A stretch of DNA of 64,000 nucleotides from JACJWR01 sp963752505 (GTDB taxonomy: Bacteria; Actinomycetota; Actinomycetes; S36-B12; UBA10799). The notes below the pieces were generated by a model. That model saw nothing but the letters and a program-made list of their open reading frames with translations, searched no databases and had not been told where the DNA came from. The stretch is from contig CAVVYM010000010.1 of assembly GCA_963752505.1 (NCBI GenBank), positions 248,001 through 312,000 of the forward strand, written 5' to 3'. How positions within the stretch are numbered: position 1 is the stretch's first letter; the number at the start of each line of letters is the position of its first letter. Below, piece by piece: positions 18,819-27,590 of this stretch. The position numbers and the translations under genes are program-made.

Positions 18819-20326
18819 GCCGCGGCGCGCTGGCTCTGGTGCTGCACAGCCATCTGCCGTGGCTGGCCCACCACGGGCGCTGGCCGGTGGGTGAGGAGTG
18901 GCTCTACCAGGCCTGGGGAACGAGTTACCTGCAGGTGCTTGACGTGCTCGACCGGCTCGCCGCAGCCGGGCGGACGAATCTGCTCACCCTCGGGGTGACG
19001 CCGGTGCTCGCCGCGCAACTCGACGACCCCTACGCGGTGGCGGCGTTCGACACCTGGCTGGGCTTCTGGCGCGCACGCAGCGAGGAGTTGGCGGGGACCG
19101 CGGACCCGGATCTGCGCGAGTTGGCGGCCTACGAGTATCAGTGCGCAACCTGGGCGATCGCACAACACCAGCAGCGCGGGGCGCTGTCCTCGTCCTTCCG
19201 GCGGCTTGCCGACGCCGGGGTGGTCGAGTTGTTGGGTGGCCCAGCCACGCACGAGTTTCAGCCGCTCTACGACGACGATGTGGTGGCAGGCTTCCTGCGG
19301 GTGGGCCGCGACGACGCCGCCCAACGCTGGGGGGCGCGGACCGCGGGCATCTGGGCACCTGAGTGCGGCTACCGGCCGGGGCTGGAGGAGGTGTACGCCG
19401 CCGAGGGGGTGGGCCATTTCCTGGTCGACGGGCCAACCTTCCTGCACGTGGGGGCGCAGACCTGGGCCGGTCGGCGGGTAGGCGAATCAGAGGTGGTGGC
19501 CTTTGCCCGCGACCTCGAGGTGACCTACCGGGTCTGGTCGCCGAAGCGCGGCTACCCCTCCGATCCGCACTATCGGGACTTCTACGCCGTGCACCACGGC
19601 TCGGGCTTCCGGCCCTCGCGGGTGACGAGTCTGGCCACGCCGGATCACCAGAAGGCGCCCTATCGCCCCGATGCGACTGCCGATGTCGTGGCGCGCGACG
19701 CTGCCGACTTCGTGTCTGTGGTCGTGGCCAAGTTAGCTGACATCGCTGAGCGCAAGGGATCGCCCGGCCTGGTGGTCGCCGCGTACGACACCGAGCTCTT
19801 CGGTCACTGGTGGCACGAGGGTCCGGCCTGGCTGGAGCAGGTGCTCGAATTGCTCCCGCAGGCAGGTGTGCAGTTGACTACGCTGGCGCAGGCGCGGGAG
19901 AGCGGATTCGTCGCTTCGGAGGCCGTTGCGCTGGAGGCCGGATCGTGGGGGTCGGGGAAGGACTGGCGGGTCTGGGCGGGAACTCCAGTGGCCGACGTGG
20001 TGGCCGACAACGACCGCCTCGTGCGGCGCTGGCGCTCGCTCGCGCACAGTGGCCCGCCCGCGATGCTCGGCCGCCAACCGGTGGCGGATCAACTGGCCCG
20101 CGAGGCGATGCTGGCGCTGTCCAGCGACTGGGCGTTCATGATCACCAAGGACAGCGCGGCGCAGTACGCGCGCTCCCGGCACGACCGGCACCACGCGCGA
20201 TTCCACGAGCTCGCGGATCTGCTGACGGCGGGTCGGGAAGGAGCGCGGGAAGCAGTCGAGGTGGCCCGCCGGATGCGCGCCCAGGACGGCCCGTTTGGGC
20301 ACCTCGACGCTCGCACATTGTGGTGA
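18815..20326 (+). CDS. GH57 glycoside hydrolase, probable alpha-glucan branching enzyme (Rv3031-like)
   Basis: 503-aa GH57/DUF1957 enzyme. The N-terminus LVLHSHLPWLAHHGRWPVGEEWLY is the family hallmark. The nucleophile glutamate is in GIWAPECGYRPG and the general acid aspartate in VVAAYDTELFGHWW. A C-terminal helical domain follows. The start GTG at 18815 overlaps the methyltransferase stop. A second branching enzyme besides glgB suggests a separate, perhaps methylated, alpha-glucan; this is inference from the methyltransferase, GT4 and acyltransferase neighbours. Confidence 0.88.
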   Translation: MSRGALALVLHSHLPWLAHHGRWPVGEEWLYQAWGTSYLQVLDVLDRLAAAGRTNLLTLGVTPVLAAQLDDPYAVAAFDTWLGFWRARSEELAGTADPDLRELAAYEYQCATWAIAQHQQRGALSSSFRRLADAGVVELLGGPATHEFQPLYDDDVVAGFLRVGRDDAAQRWGARTAGIWAPECGYRPGLEEVYAAEGVGHFLVDGPTFLHVGAQTWAGRRVGESEVVAFARDLEVTYRVWSPKRGYPSDPHYRDFYAVHHGSGFRPSRVTSLATPDHQKAPYRPDATADVVARDAADFVSVVVAKLADIAERKGSPGLVVAAYDTELFGHWWHEGPAWLEQVLELLPQAGVQLTTLAQARESGFVASEAVALEAGSWGSGKDWRVWAGTPVADVVADNDRLVRRWRSLAHSGPPAMLGRQPVADQLAREAMLALSSDWAFMITKDSAAQYARSRHDRHHARFHELADLLTAGREGAREAVEVARRMRAQDGPFGHLDARTLW

Positions 20327-20337
20327 GGGGGTCTCCG

Positions 20338-20366
20338 TTCGCGGAATACCTACTGGCCGGTAACAT
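20338..20366 (+). promoter_or_regulatory. Candidate promoter of etfBA
   Basis: TTCGCG and TAACAT separated by 17 nt in the 127-nt gap after the GH57 gene. It would give a leader of about 80 nt before etfB, which has a GGAGG Shine-Dalgarno near 20438-20442. Confidence 0.4.
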
Positions 20367-20453
20367 AGCGGTCAACGACGCGTCGATCCCGGCTGCGTCG
20401 CAACTCGCCGGTGGTCGGCGGTATCCAAGTCCTCCTGGAGGTAGTGGCACGAG

Positions 20454-21233
20454 ATGAAGATCGTGGTCTGCGTCAAGCAGGTGCCCGACACATGGGCCGA
20501 GAAGAAACTGAACCCGGCAGATAGCACTCTTGACCGCGCGTCGGTCGATGCTGTGGTGAACGAACTCGACGAGTACGCCATCGAAGAGGCGCTGCAGTTG
20601 GCCGAAGCCAACGGCGGCGAGGTCGTGGTGCTCACGATGGGTCCGGACCGGGCGACCGAATCGATTCGCAAGGCGCTGAGCATGGGCGCCGCCCGCGGCG
20701 TGCACGTGGTCGACGATGCGCTGCACGGATCGTGCGCCATGGCCACGTCCAAGGCGCTGGCCAAGGCCATCGAGGCCGAAGCCCCCGACGTGGTGGTCTT
20801 CGGATCCGAATCCACCGACGCGCGCATGTCCGTGGTGCCGGCCATGGTGGCCGAGCGCCTCGGCTACCCGCAGCTGACCTTCGCGAACAAGGTCGAAATC
20901 GACGGTGGCTCGGTCAAGGTCCAGCGCATCACTGAGGCCGGCTACGACGAGGTTGAGGCCGCGAGCCCGGCTGTCGTCAGCGTCGTCGAGAAGATCAACG
21001 AGCCGCGGTACCCGAACTTCAAGGGCATCATGGCCGCGAAGAAGAAGCCGATCGACACCAAGACGCTTGCCGACCTGGGCGTAGCCGCGGAAGAGGTCGG
21101 AGTCGCAGGCTCGAGCACCACTGTCGTGGAGTTCGCCGACGCGCCGCCGCGTGCGGCCGGTCAAGTCGTCAGCGACGACGGCAACGGCGGCGTGAAGATC
21201 GCCGAATTCCTGTCCACCCAGAAGTTCATCTAG
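20454..21233 (+). CDS. etfB: Electron transfer flavoprotein beta subunit
   Basis: 259-aa FixA/EtfB. It starts with MKIVVCVKQVPDTWAEKKL and carries the conserved NELDEYAIEEAL segment and the SESTDARMSVVPAMVAERLG signature. With EtfA it accepts electrons from acyl-CoA dehydrogenases and passes them to the quinone pool. Length is normal for the housekeeping (group I) type. It sits 14 nt before etfA. Confidence 0.96.
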   Translation: MKIVVCVKQVPDTWAEKKLNPADSTLDRASVDAVVNELDEYAIEEALQLAEANGGEVVVLTMGPDRATESIRKALSMGAARGVHVVDDALHGSCAMATSKALAKAIEAEAPDVVVFGSESTDARMSVVPAMVAERLGYPQLTFANKVEIDGGSVKVQRITEAGYDEVEAASPAVVSVVEKINEPRYPNFKGIMAAKKKPIDTKTLADLGVAAEEVGVAGSSTTVVEFADAPPRAAGQVVSDDGNGGVKIAEFLSTQKFI

Positions 21234-21247
21234 GAGCGCAGAACACT

Positions 21248-22201
21248 ATGGCTGAAATCCTCGTTCTGGCCGACCACACCGACGGTGAGGTCAAGAAGGT
21301 CACACTCGAACTGCTGAGCCTGGCTCGCTCCGTCGGCGAGCCGTCGGCAGTGGTCGTCGGCGCCGGTGCCGACAAGGCCATCCCGGTGCTCGCCGAGCAC
21401 GGCGCTGCCAAGGTCTACGTGGCCGACGCCGCCGAACTCGACGGCTACCTGGTGGCCCCAAAGGTGGCCGTATTGGCCCAGATTGTGGCCGACTCCGCGC
21501 CTGCCGCGGTGCTCATCGCCTCCTCGGCGGAAGGCAAGGAAATTGCCGGTCGGCTCGCCATCCGGCTCGACAGCGGCGTGATTACCGACGCTGTGGGCCT
21601 GGGGGCCGATTTCTCGGCAACCCAGTCGATCTTCGGCGGCGGCGTCATCGTCACGGCCAAGGTCGCCAGCGGCGTGCCCGTCATCACGATTCGTCCGAAC
21701 TCGGCTCCGGTGGAAGCCGCGGCTGCTGCCGGCGAGCGCGTTGACGTGACCGTGAACCTCAGCGACGCCGACAAGGCCGCCAAGGTCACCGGGAGCGTCG
21801 AGCAGACCCGCGATTCCCGTCCGGACCTCGCCGAGGCCGCGATTGTGGTGTCCGGTGGTCGTGGTGTCGGCAGCGCCGACAACTTCGCCATCATCGAGGC
21901 GTTGGCCGATACCCTGGGCGCTGCGGTCGGTGCGTCGCGAGCCGCGACCGACGCCGGTTGGTACCCGCACCAGTTCCAGGTGGGCCAGACCGGCAAGACC
22001 GTGTCGCCGCAGCTGTACATCGCCAACGGAATCTCCGGGGCGATTCAGCACCGGGCGGGCATGCAAACGTCCAAGACCATCGTGGTGGTCAACAAGGACT
22101 CCGAAGCCCCCATTTTCGAACTGGCCGACTACGGCATCGTGGGGGATCTCTTCACCGTCGTGCCGCAGCTGACCGAAGAGATCAAGAAGCGCAAGGCGTA
22201 A
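21248..22201 (+). CDS. etfA: Electron transfer flavoprotein alpha subunit
   Basis: 317-aa FixB/EtfA. The C-terminal FAD-binding domain has SGGRGVGSADNF, the GASRAATDAGWYPHQFQVGQTG loop and YIANGISGAIQHRAGMQ, ending in DLFTVVPQLTEEI. A TAGGAG Shine-Dalgarno that overlaps the etfB stop codon lies ahead of the ATG at 21248. It works as a heterodimer with EtfB; the nearby enoyl-CoA hydratase, thiolase and CoA mutase fit fatty-acid or branched-chain oxidation. Confidence 0.96.
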   Translation: MAEILVLADHTDGEVKKVTLELLSLARSVGEPSAVVVGAGADKAIPVLAEHGAAKVYVADAAELDGYLVAPKVAVLAQIVADSAPAAVLIASSAEGKEIAGRLAIRLDSGVITDAVGLGADFSATQSIFGGGVIVTAKVASGVPVITIRPNSAPVEAAAAAGERVDVTVNLSDADKAAKVTGSVEQTRDSRPDLAEAAIVVSGGRGVGSADNFAIIEALADTLGAAVGASRAATDAGWYPHQFQVGQTGKTVSPQLYIANGISGAIQHRAGMQTSKTIVVVNKDSEAPIFELADYGIVGDLFTVVPQLTEEIKKRKA

Positions 22202-22234
22202 CCGACGCCGGATCGTTTCGACTTCGATCTGTTC

Positions 22235-22280
22235 ACTGCGCCCCGCAGTTGGCCGCTCGCCGGTCACTGCGGGGCGCAGT
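22235..22280. terminator. Perfect 15-bp inverted repeat after etfA
   Basis: ACTGCGCCCCGCAGT at 22235-22249 and its exact complement at 22266-22280 with a 16-nt loop, 34 nt after the etfA stop. Each arm is itself nearly palindromic. Followed by TTGCCTTTAT rather than a clean U-run. It most likely ends the etfBA transcript; a regulator site for the decarboxylase is possible. Confidence 0.6.
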
Positions 22281-22436
22281 TGCCTTTATGGTCGATTCGG
22301 GGCTGAAAACCCGACTGGCGGCCGCGGTGACGAATCCGCGGGCGTGTCTGCCTGACCCGCGTGGGCGACCAACTCTCGGTAGCCTCAAACGGTAGCCAGC
22401 GGCACCGATGACCGCGCAGCGTGGGAGGCAACAGCG

Positions 22437-25205
22437 ATGGAACCAATCGACTCCGTGACCGGGGACACCCTCAGTGACCTGTTCGGGTACGGGGCACGTC
22501 GAGAGGATTACTGGCGGTCGATCCAACGCGCGGCCGACACCGCCCTGCGCCATCCCAAGGAGGATTCGGCCGAGCGCCTGCTGCAGTGGCTTCGCACGCT
22601 CATTCCGGTTGAATCGTTCTGGGGCTTCCCCGGGCGTCGAATCCTCAGCCAACTCGTCGAGGTACTCGAAGAAGGAGACCTAGAGGCGTTCGATATCGCT
22701 GGGCGCAATATCAGCGCGGCCCTGCACACGAAGTCCTACCGCCGCCAACTCTCGGCGACCGACGTGTTTGAGGCTCGCCCGATGGTGGCCGATGACGACG
22801 ATGACGACGACGAGGAGGAGATTTCGTCACGGCCCTACTTCGAGGTGCTGATCGTCGGCGGCCTTGACCCCGACGACCACGATGGTCTGGCACGGGCCCT
22901 GCACGGCCTGCGCGACCAGTCGGATCAGTTCCGCTACGAATGCGTGACCGTTGATTCGTTCCAGGACGCGGTGGTGGCCCTGTCGCTCAACACGGAGTTC
23001 CAGGCGGTCGTCGCGCTCGACGGGTTCCCGTACCACAGCGCCTCGGAATTGCCACACCTAGAGGATTTCCTCAGCAATCGGGGGGTGCCGCGCACGGGCG
23101 ATCTGGGTCTGCCGCTGCTCAACGTGGTGAAGGACTTCCTGCCCAAGATGGACGGCTACCTGTTGGCGGATCGTGGCTGGGAGATGATCGCGGGGACGCC
23201 CGATGCGGCGGCTGCGCGACGGATCTTCTTCGGCATTGAGGAACTGCGCGAACTGCACCTGAGCATCCTCGACGGGGTCGGCGAGCGATATCGCACGCCG
23301 TTCTTTGACAACCTCAAGAGCTATGCCCAACGACCGATGGGCACCTACCACGCCCTGCCCATCGCCCGCGGCAAGTCGATCATGAACTCGAACTGGATCC
23401 GCGACATGGGCGAGTTCTATGGCAGGAACATTTTTCTGGCGGAGTCCTCTGCCACCACCGGTGGTCTGGACAGCTTGCTGGAACCCACCGGCAACATCAA
23501 AAAGGCGCAGGAGTTGGCCGCCCGTGCGTTCGGTGCCGACCGTGCCTTCTACGCCACCAACGGCACGTCCACGTCGAACAAGATCGTCGCCCAGGCACTG
23601 TGCCGACCGGGCGACATCGTGCTGATCGACCGCGACTGCCACAAGTCCCACCACTACGCCTGTGTGCTGGCCGGCGCCCAGCCGTACTACATCGATGCCT
23701 TCACCCTCACCGAGTACTCGATGTACGGCGGCGTGCCCATCGACCGCGTCAAGGCCGCCCTGCTGGAGTTGAAGGCCGAGGGCCTGCTCGATCGCGTGCG
23801 GATGCTGGTGCTCACCAACGCCACTTTCGACGGCCACATGGCGCACACCATCCGCACGATGTCCGAGTGCCTCGCCATCAAGCCGGACCTGGTGTTCCTC
23901 TGGGACGAGGCGTGGTCGGCCGCCGCGGCGTTTTCGCCCTATCTGCGGCGCCGAACGGCAATGGGCGGTGCTGCTGAACTGCGGCGGCTGCAGTCCAGCG
24001 AGGCGTACCGGCGCGAGTACGAGGAGTTCGCAGCCCAGGGCATCGCACTCGACGGCAGCGACCCACGGGCGCTCACCGAGCGCCTGCTGCCGAATCCGGA
24101 CGAATTCCACGTTCGGGTCTACCAGACGACGTCGGTGCACAAGTCGATGTCCGCGTTGCGCCAGGCCTCCATCATGCTGGTGGCCGACCAGCACTTCGCC
24201 GACGTGCAGGAGCCGTTCAAGGAGGCGTTCTACACGCACACCTCGACGTCGCCGAATCAGCAGATCATCGCCACCTTGGACGTGGCGCGTCGGCAGATGG
24301 AGCTCGAAGGGTTCGAGTTGGTGTCACGGGCGCTGCAGTTGGCAGTGGAGCTGCGCCAGCTCATCAACGAGAATCCGACGATCTCGCGTTATTTCCGAGC
24401 CCTCAGCGCTCGGGAGATGATTCCTGAGCAATATCGGTTGTCCACTATTGCGGAGGGCCGAGAAGACCGACCCTCCTGGTCGAGCACGCTGATGGCCATC
24501 GAAACCGATGAGTTCTTCCTCGACCTCACCCGGGTGACTGTCATGTGCGGGCGCGCTGGCATGAACGGCGCCGAGTTCAAGGCGTTGCTGGCCGAGGACT
24601 ACGAGATTCAGATCAACAAGACCTCCCGGAATAGCGTGCTGTTCCAGATCAACATCAACAACACCCGCGGCGACGTCGCGCAGGTGATCAAGGTGTTGGC
24701 GGACATCTCTCGCAAACTCGACTCTCACCTGCACACCTGCAGCGACGAGGAGCGCGCCGAGTTCGCCGAGCAGGTCGCCAACCTCGTAGACGACGTGCCC
24801 GAACTGCCGAACTTCAGCCGCTTCCACGATGCGTTCCGCGATGATCCCGCCAGCCCGACCAGGCATGGACACATGCGCGAGGCGTTCTACCTGGCCTACG
24901 ATCCGGCGAATTGCGACCACCTGCGGCTCGAATCCAGCGAACTCGACGAGCGCATCGCCAACGGACCCGAGGTCGTGGGGGCCAACTTCGTCATCCCGTA
25001 TCCGCCGGGCTTCCCGGTGATCGTGCCCGGCCAAGTGGTGACCCAGGAGATCGTCGACTTCATGCGGAGGCTGGACGTCTCGGAGATTCACGGCTACGAC
25101 GCCCATCGCGGCCTGAAGATCTTCACCACCGAGTCGTTGGCCGCCGTCGCGCAGCAGCGGGCAGCTGTGGACGCCGCAACGGGTGGTGACGCCGACGCCA
25201 CGTAG
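22437..25205 (+). CDS. PLP-dependent Orn/Lys/Arg decarboxylase family protein, N-terminally extended
   Basis: 922-aa fold-type I PLP enzyme related to bacterial arginine/lysine/ornithine decarboxylases. PLP-binding Lys is K569 (TTSVHKSMSALRQ) and the pyridine-binding Asp is in LVFLWDEAW; the domain start is ATTGGLDSLLEPTGNI. Ahead lie about 110 residues without a match I know, an acidic linker (DDDDDDDEEE) and a Rossmann-like wing domain (YFEVLIVGGLDPDDHDG). Typical biodegradative decarboxylases are 710-760 residues, so this is long. GGGAGG precedes the ATG at 22437. The substrate (Arg, Lys or Orn) cannot be told by eye. It interrupts the etf-iscS order expected from mycobacteria. Confidence 0.85.
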   Translation: MEPIDSVTGDTLSDLFGYGARREDYWRSIQRAADTALRHPKEDSAERLLQWLRTLIPVESFWGFPGRRILSQLVEVLEEGDLEAFDIAGRNISAALHTKSYRRQLSATDVFEARPMVADDDDDDDEEEISSRPYFEVLIVGGLDPDDHDGLARALHGLRDQSDQFRYECVTVDSFQDAVVALSLNTEFQAVVALDGFPYHSASELPHLEDFLSNRGVPRTGDLGLPLLNVVKDFLPKMDGYLLADRGWEMIAGTPDAAAARRIFFGIEELRELHLSILDGVGERYRTPFFDNLKSYAQRPMGTYHALPIARGKSIMNSNWIRDMGEFYGRNIFLAESSATTGGLDSLLEPTGNIKKAQELAARAFGADRAFYATNGTSTSNKIVAQALCRPGDIVLIDRDCHKSHHYACVLAGAQPYYIDAFTLTEYSMYGGVPIDRVKAALLELKAEGLLDRVRMLVLTNATFDGHMAHTIRTMSECLAIKPDLVFLWDEAWSAAAAFSPYLRRRTAMGGAAELRRLQSSEAYRREYEEFAAQGIALDGSDPRALTERLLPNPDEFHVRVYQTTSVHKSMSALRQASIMLVADQHFADVQEPFKEAFYTHTSTSPNQQIIATLDVARRQMELEGFELVSRALQLAVELRQLINENPTISRYFRALSAREMIPEQYRLSTIAEGREDRPSWSSTLMAIETDEFFLDLTRVTVMCGRAGMNGAEFKALLAEDYEIQINKTSRNSVLFQININNTRGDVAQVIKVLADISRKLDSHLHTCSDEERAEFAEQVANLVDDVPELPNFSRFHDAFRDDPASPTRHGHMREAFYLAYDPANCDHLRLESSELDERIANGPEVVGANFVIPYPPGFPVIVPGQVVTQEIVDFMRRLDVSEIHGYDAHRGLKIFTTESLAAVAQQRAAVDAATGGDADAT

Positions 25206-25208
25206 AAT
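25203..25208 (+). promoter_or_regulatory. -10 element, leaderless start of iscS
   Basis: TAGAAT overlaps the decarboxylase stop codon and lies 7 nt before the GTG at 25216. It marks GTG 25216 as the iscS start. Confidence 0.5.
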
Positions 25209-25215
25209 CCTCGGC

Positions 25216-26428
25216 GTGCCCGCCCACTACCTTGACCACGCGGCGACCACGCCGGTACGGCCCGAAGCTGTGGCGGCTTGGCTGGACGCGCCGGGGGGCA
25301 ATGCGTCGAGCCTGCACGGCAGCGGTCGCCGAGCGCGGCGCACCGTCGAGGAGTCACGCGAGGTGATCGCCGACCACCTCCAGGTGGCTGCATCGGACGT
25401 GATCTTCACCTCCGGCGGCACCATGGCCGACAATTTGGCACTGCGGGGCATTCACGCCGCGCGGCAGCGCAGCGATCCCCGACTCGACACCGTCGTGGTC
25501 TCGGCGGTCGAGCACCATGCCGTGCTGGACGCGGCGACGGCCGCCGCGGGCGAACGTGTTGTGCGGTTGCCAGTCGATGAGCAGGGTCGGCTGTTGGTAT
25601 CGGAGTTGGCGCGGGTGCTGGCGGCTGATTCCGAACGCATCAGCGTGGTGTCGGTGATGTCGGCGAACAACGAGGTGGGCACGGCGCAGCCGATCAGCGA
25701 GGTTGCGCAGCTATGCGACGCGGCCGGTGTGCCGCTGCACGTCGACGCGGTGCAGACCGTGGGCTGGTGGGGTTCGCCGGGCGCGCAGCGAGGGTCGGCA
25801 ACGCCCCCGGCAGCCATGGCCGTGAGCCTCAGCGGGCACAAGTTCGGCGCACCCACCGGTATCGGGGCCCTCGTGCTGCCGCCGGGGATGCCGTGTGATC
25901 CGCTTGATCGTCGGCGGCGGGCAGGAACGCATGTTGCACTCGGGCACTCTCAACGTGGCCGGCGCGGCTGCCATGGCGGCGGCGCTGACGGCCGCGCGGG
26001 CGTCGAATCTCGCCAGCGGTGAACCCGGCGTCACCGTGACCGAACTGCGCGCCGAGTTGGTCGCCGCCCTGGAAGCGTGTGTCGCCGGGGTGCGCATCGC
26101 CGGTGCGGCAGGTGCAACGGACTCCGGTGGCGCACCGGGCATCGTCAGTGCACTGTTCGACGGCTGCGAAGCCGATGCGCTGTTGATGCTGCTCGACGCC
26201 GCCGGGGTGGAGTGCTCCACCGGCAGCGCGTGCACCGCTGGCATCCCCGACCCGAGCCACGTGCTCGCGGCCATGGGTGCCGATCCCGCCGAGGCGCGTT
26301 CGGCACTGCGCTTCTCACTGGGCTGGACCAGCACGCGAGCCGACATCGAGGCCCTGGTGACGGCCCTGCCCGACGCGGTCGAACGGGCCCGACGGGCGAC
26401 TCGGCGGCGGAAGGTGGCTGTGTCATGA
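25216..26428 (+). pseudogene. iscS: Cysteine desulfurase IscS/NifS family, single frameshift
   Basis: PLP enzyme releasing sulfur from cysteine for Fe-S clusters and tRNA thiolation. The N-terminal frame has YLDHAATTPVRPEA, the SAVEHHAVL histidine and the PLP lysine in LSGHKFGAPTG. Near 25890-25905 the frame shifts by one extra base; the next frame continues LIVGGGQERMLHSGTLN and the catalytic cysteine loop ECSTGSACTAG. Repaired length is about 403 residues with no stop. It directly precedes mnmA, the tRNA thiolase that uses its sulfur. An essential-type gene broken by one base makes an assembly error likely. Confidence 0.88.
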
Positions 26429-26454
26429 AGGTGGTGGTGTCATGAAGGTGTTGG
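26421..26454 (+). repeat. 17-bp tandem duplication at the iscS-mnmA junction
   Basis: Two adjacent 17-nt units (TGTCATGAAGGTGGTGG and TGTCATGAAGGTGTTGG, one mismatch). Each carries an ATGAAGGTG; the first ATG overlaps the iscS stop but reads to a stop after six codons, the second is the mnmA start. Confidence 0.85.
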
Positions 26455-27590
26455 CGGCGATGTCGGGGGGAGTCGATTCGGCCGTTGCGGCGGCCCGCGC
26501 ACACGAGGCGGGCCACGACGTCACCGGGGTGCACTTCGCGTTGTCGGCCGATCCCGCGGCCACTCGTGAGGGGTCGCGTGGCTGCTGCACGCTCTCGGAT
26601 GCCCGCGATGCGCGGCGCGCTGCCGACGTGATCGGCATCCCGTTCTACGTGTGGGACCTCGCGGAGCGTTTCGCCGACGAGGTGATCGACGACTTCTTGA
26701 GCGAATACGCGGCCGGCCGAACCCCCAACCCATGCGTGCGCTGCAACGAACGAATCAAGTTCGCCGCGGTGTTGGAACGAGCACTCGACCTCGGATTCGA
26801 TGCCGTGTGCACCGGGCATTACGCCACACTCGAGCACACCGATGCCGTGCCGAGGTTGCGCCGGGCTGTCGATTGGGGCAAGGACCAGTCGTACGTGCTG
26901 GCCGTGCTCACTCCCGAGCAGTTGCGGCACACCCTGCTGCCGCTCGGTGATACCCCGAAGTCGGAGGTGCGCGCCGAGGCCACCCGGCGCGGCCTTGCCG
27001 TCGCCCACAAGCCCGACAGCCACGACATCTGCTTCATCCCCGACGGCGACACCCGTGGCTGGCTTGCGCGCCGCCTTGGCACCGAACCGGGGCCGATCGT
27101 GGACGTTGATTCCGAGGACGTGGTCGGCGAACACACCGGTTCGTACGGCTTCACCGTCGGTCAACGGCGTGGACTCGGGCTATCCCGGCCGGCAGCCGAC
27201 GGCCAACCCCGCTACGTGGTGGGGGTAGAGCCCACGTCCAACACGGTGTTCGTGGGGGGTGTGCATCGGCTGGCGGTTGACGAGATCCACACGGCCGAGC
27301 CGCTGTGGCTGACCGGCGCGGGCAGTTCGGCCGTGCTGGGCGCGGAACTCCTGACGGCTCAGATCCGCGCGCACGGCGACCCGATGAATGTGGCTGATGT
27401 GCGCGCCGACGGCGATGGATTGGTGATTCGCCTCGAGGCCTCCGCCCGCGCCGTGGCCGCCGGTCAGACGGTGGCGCTGTATCGCGGTGACCAGGTGGTG
27501 GCGTCGGCCACGATCAGCCGCTCGGGATCGACGACTCCGCCGCCTTCGGGGTCCGGCGCCGGGCGAGGCGCTCGCGCACCATCTCGTTGA
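26442..27590 (+). CDS. mnmA: tRNA-specific 2-thiouridylase
   Basis: 382-aa PP-loop enzyme that makes the 2-thiouridine at position 34 of tRNA(Lys/Glu/Gln) with sulfur relayed from IscS. The ATP PP-loop is AAMSGGVDSAV (residues 5-15). Catalytic cysteines are C98 (TPNPCVRCN) and C197 (SHDICFIPDG). The last 24 residues after VVASATI (Ser/Pro/Gly/Arg-rich) are beyond the normal family end and are encoded opposite the convergent TRIC gene, with a 77-nt overlap. This may be a lost stop codon. Confidence 0.94.
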   Translation: MKVLAAMSGGVDSAVAAARAHEAGHDVTGVHFALSADPAATREGSRGCCTLSDARDARRAADVIGIPFYVWDLAERFADEVIDDFLSEYAAGRTPNPCVRCNERIKFAAVLERALDLGFDAVCTGHYATLEHTDAVPRLRRAVDWGKDQSYVLAVLTPEQLRHTLLPLGDTPKSEVRAEATRRGLAVAHKPDSHDICFIPDGDTRGWLARRLGTEPGPIVDVDSEDVVGEHTGSYGFTVGQRRGLGLSRPAADGQPRYVVGVEPTSNTVFVGGVHRLAVDEIHTAEPLWLTGAGSSAVLGAELLTAQIRAHGDPMNVADVRADGDGLVIRLEASARAVAAGQTVALYRGDQVVASATISRSGSTTPPPSGSGAGRGARAPSR

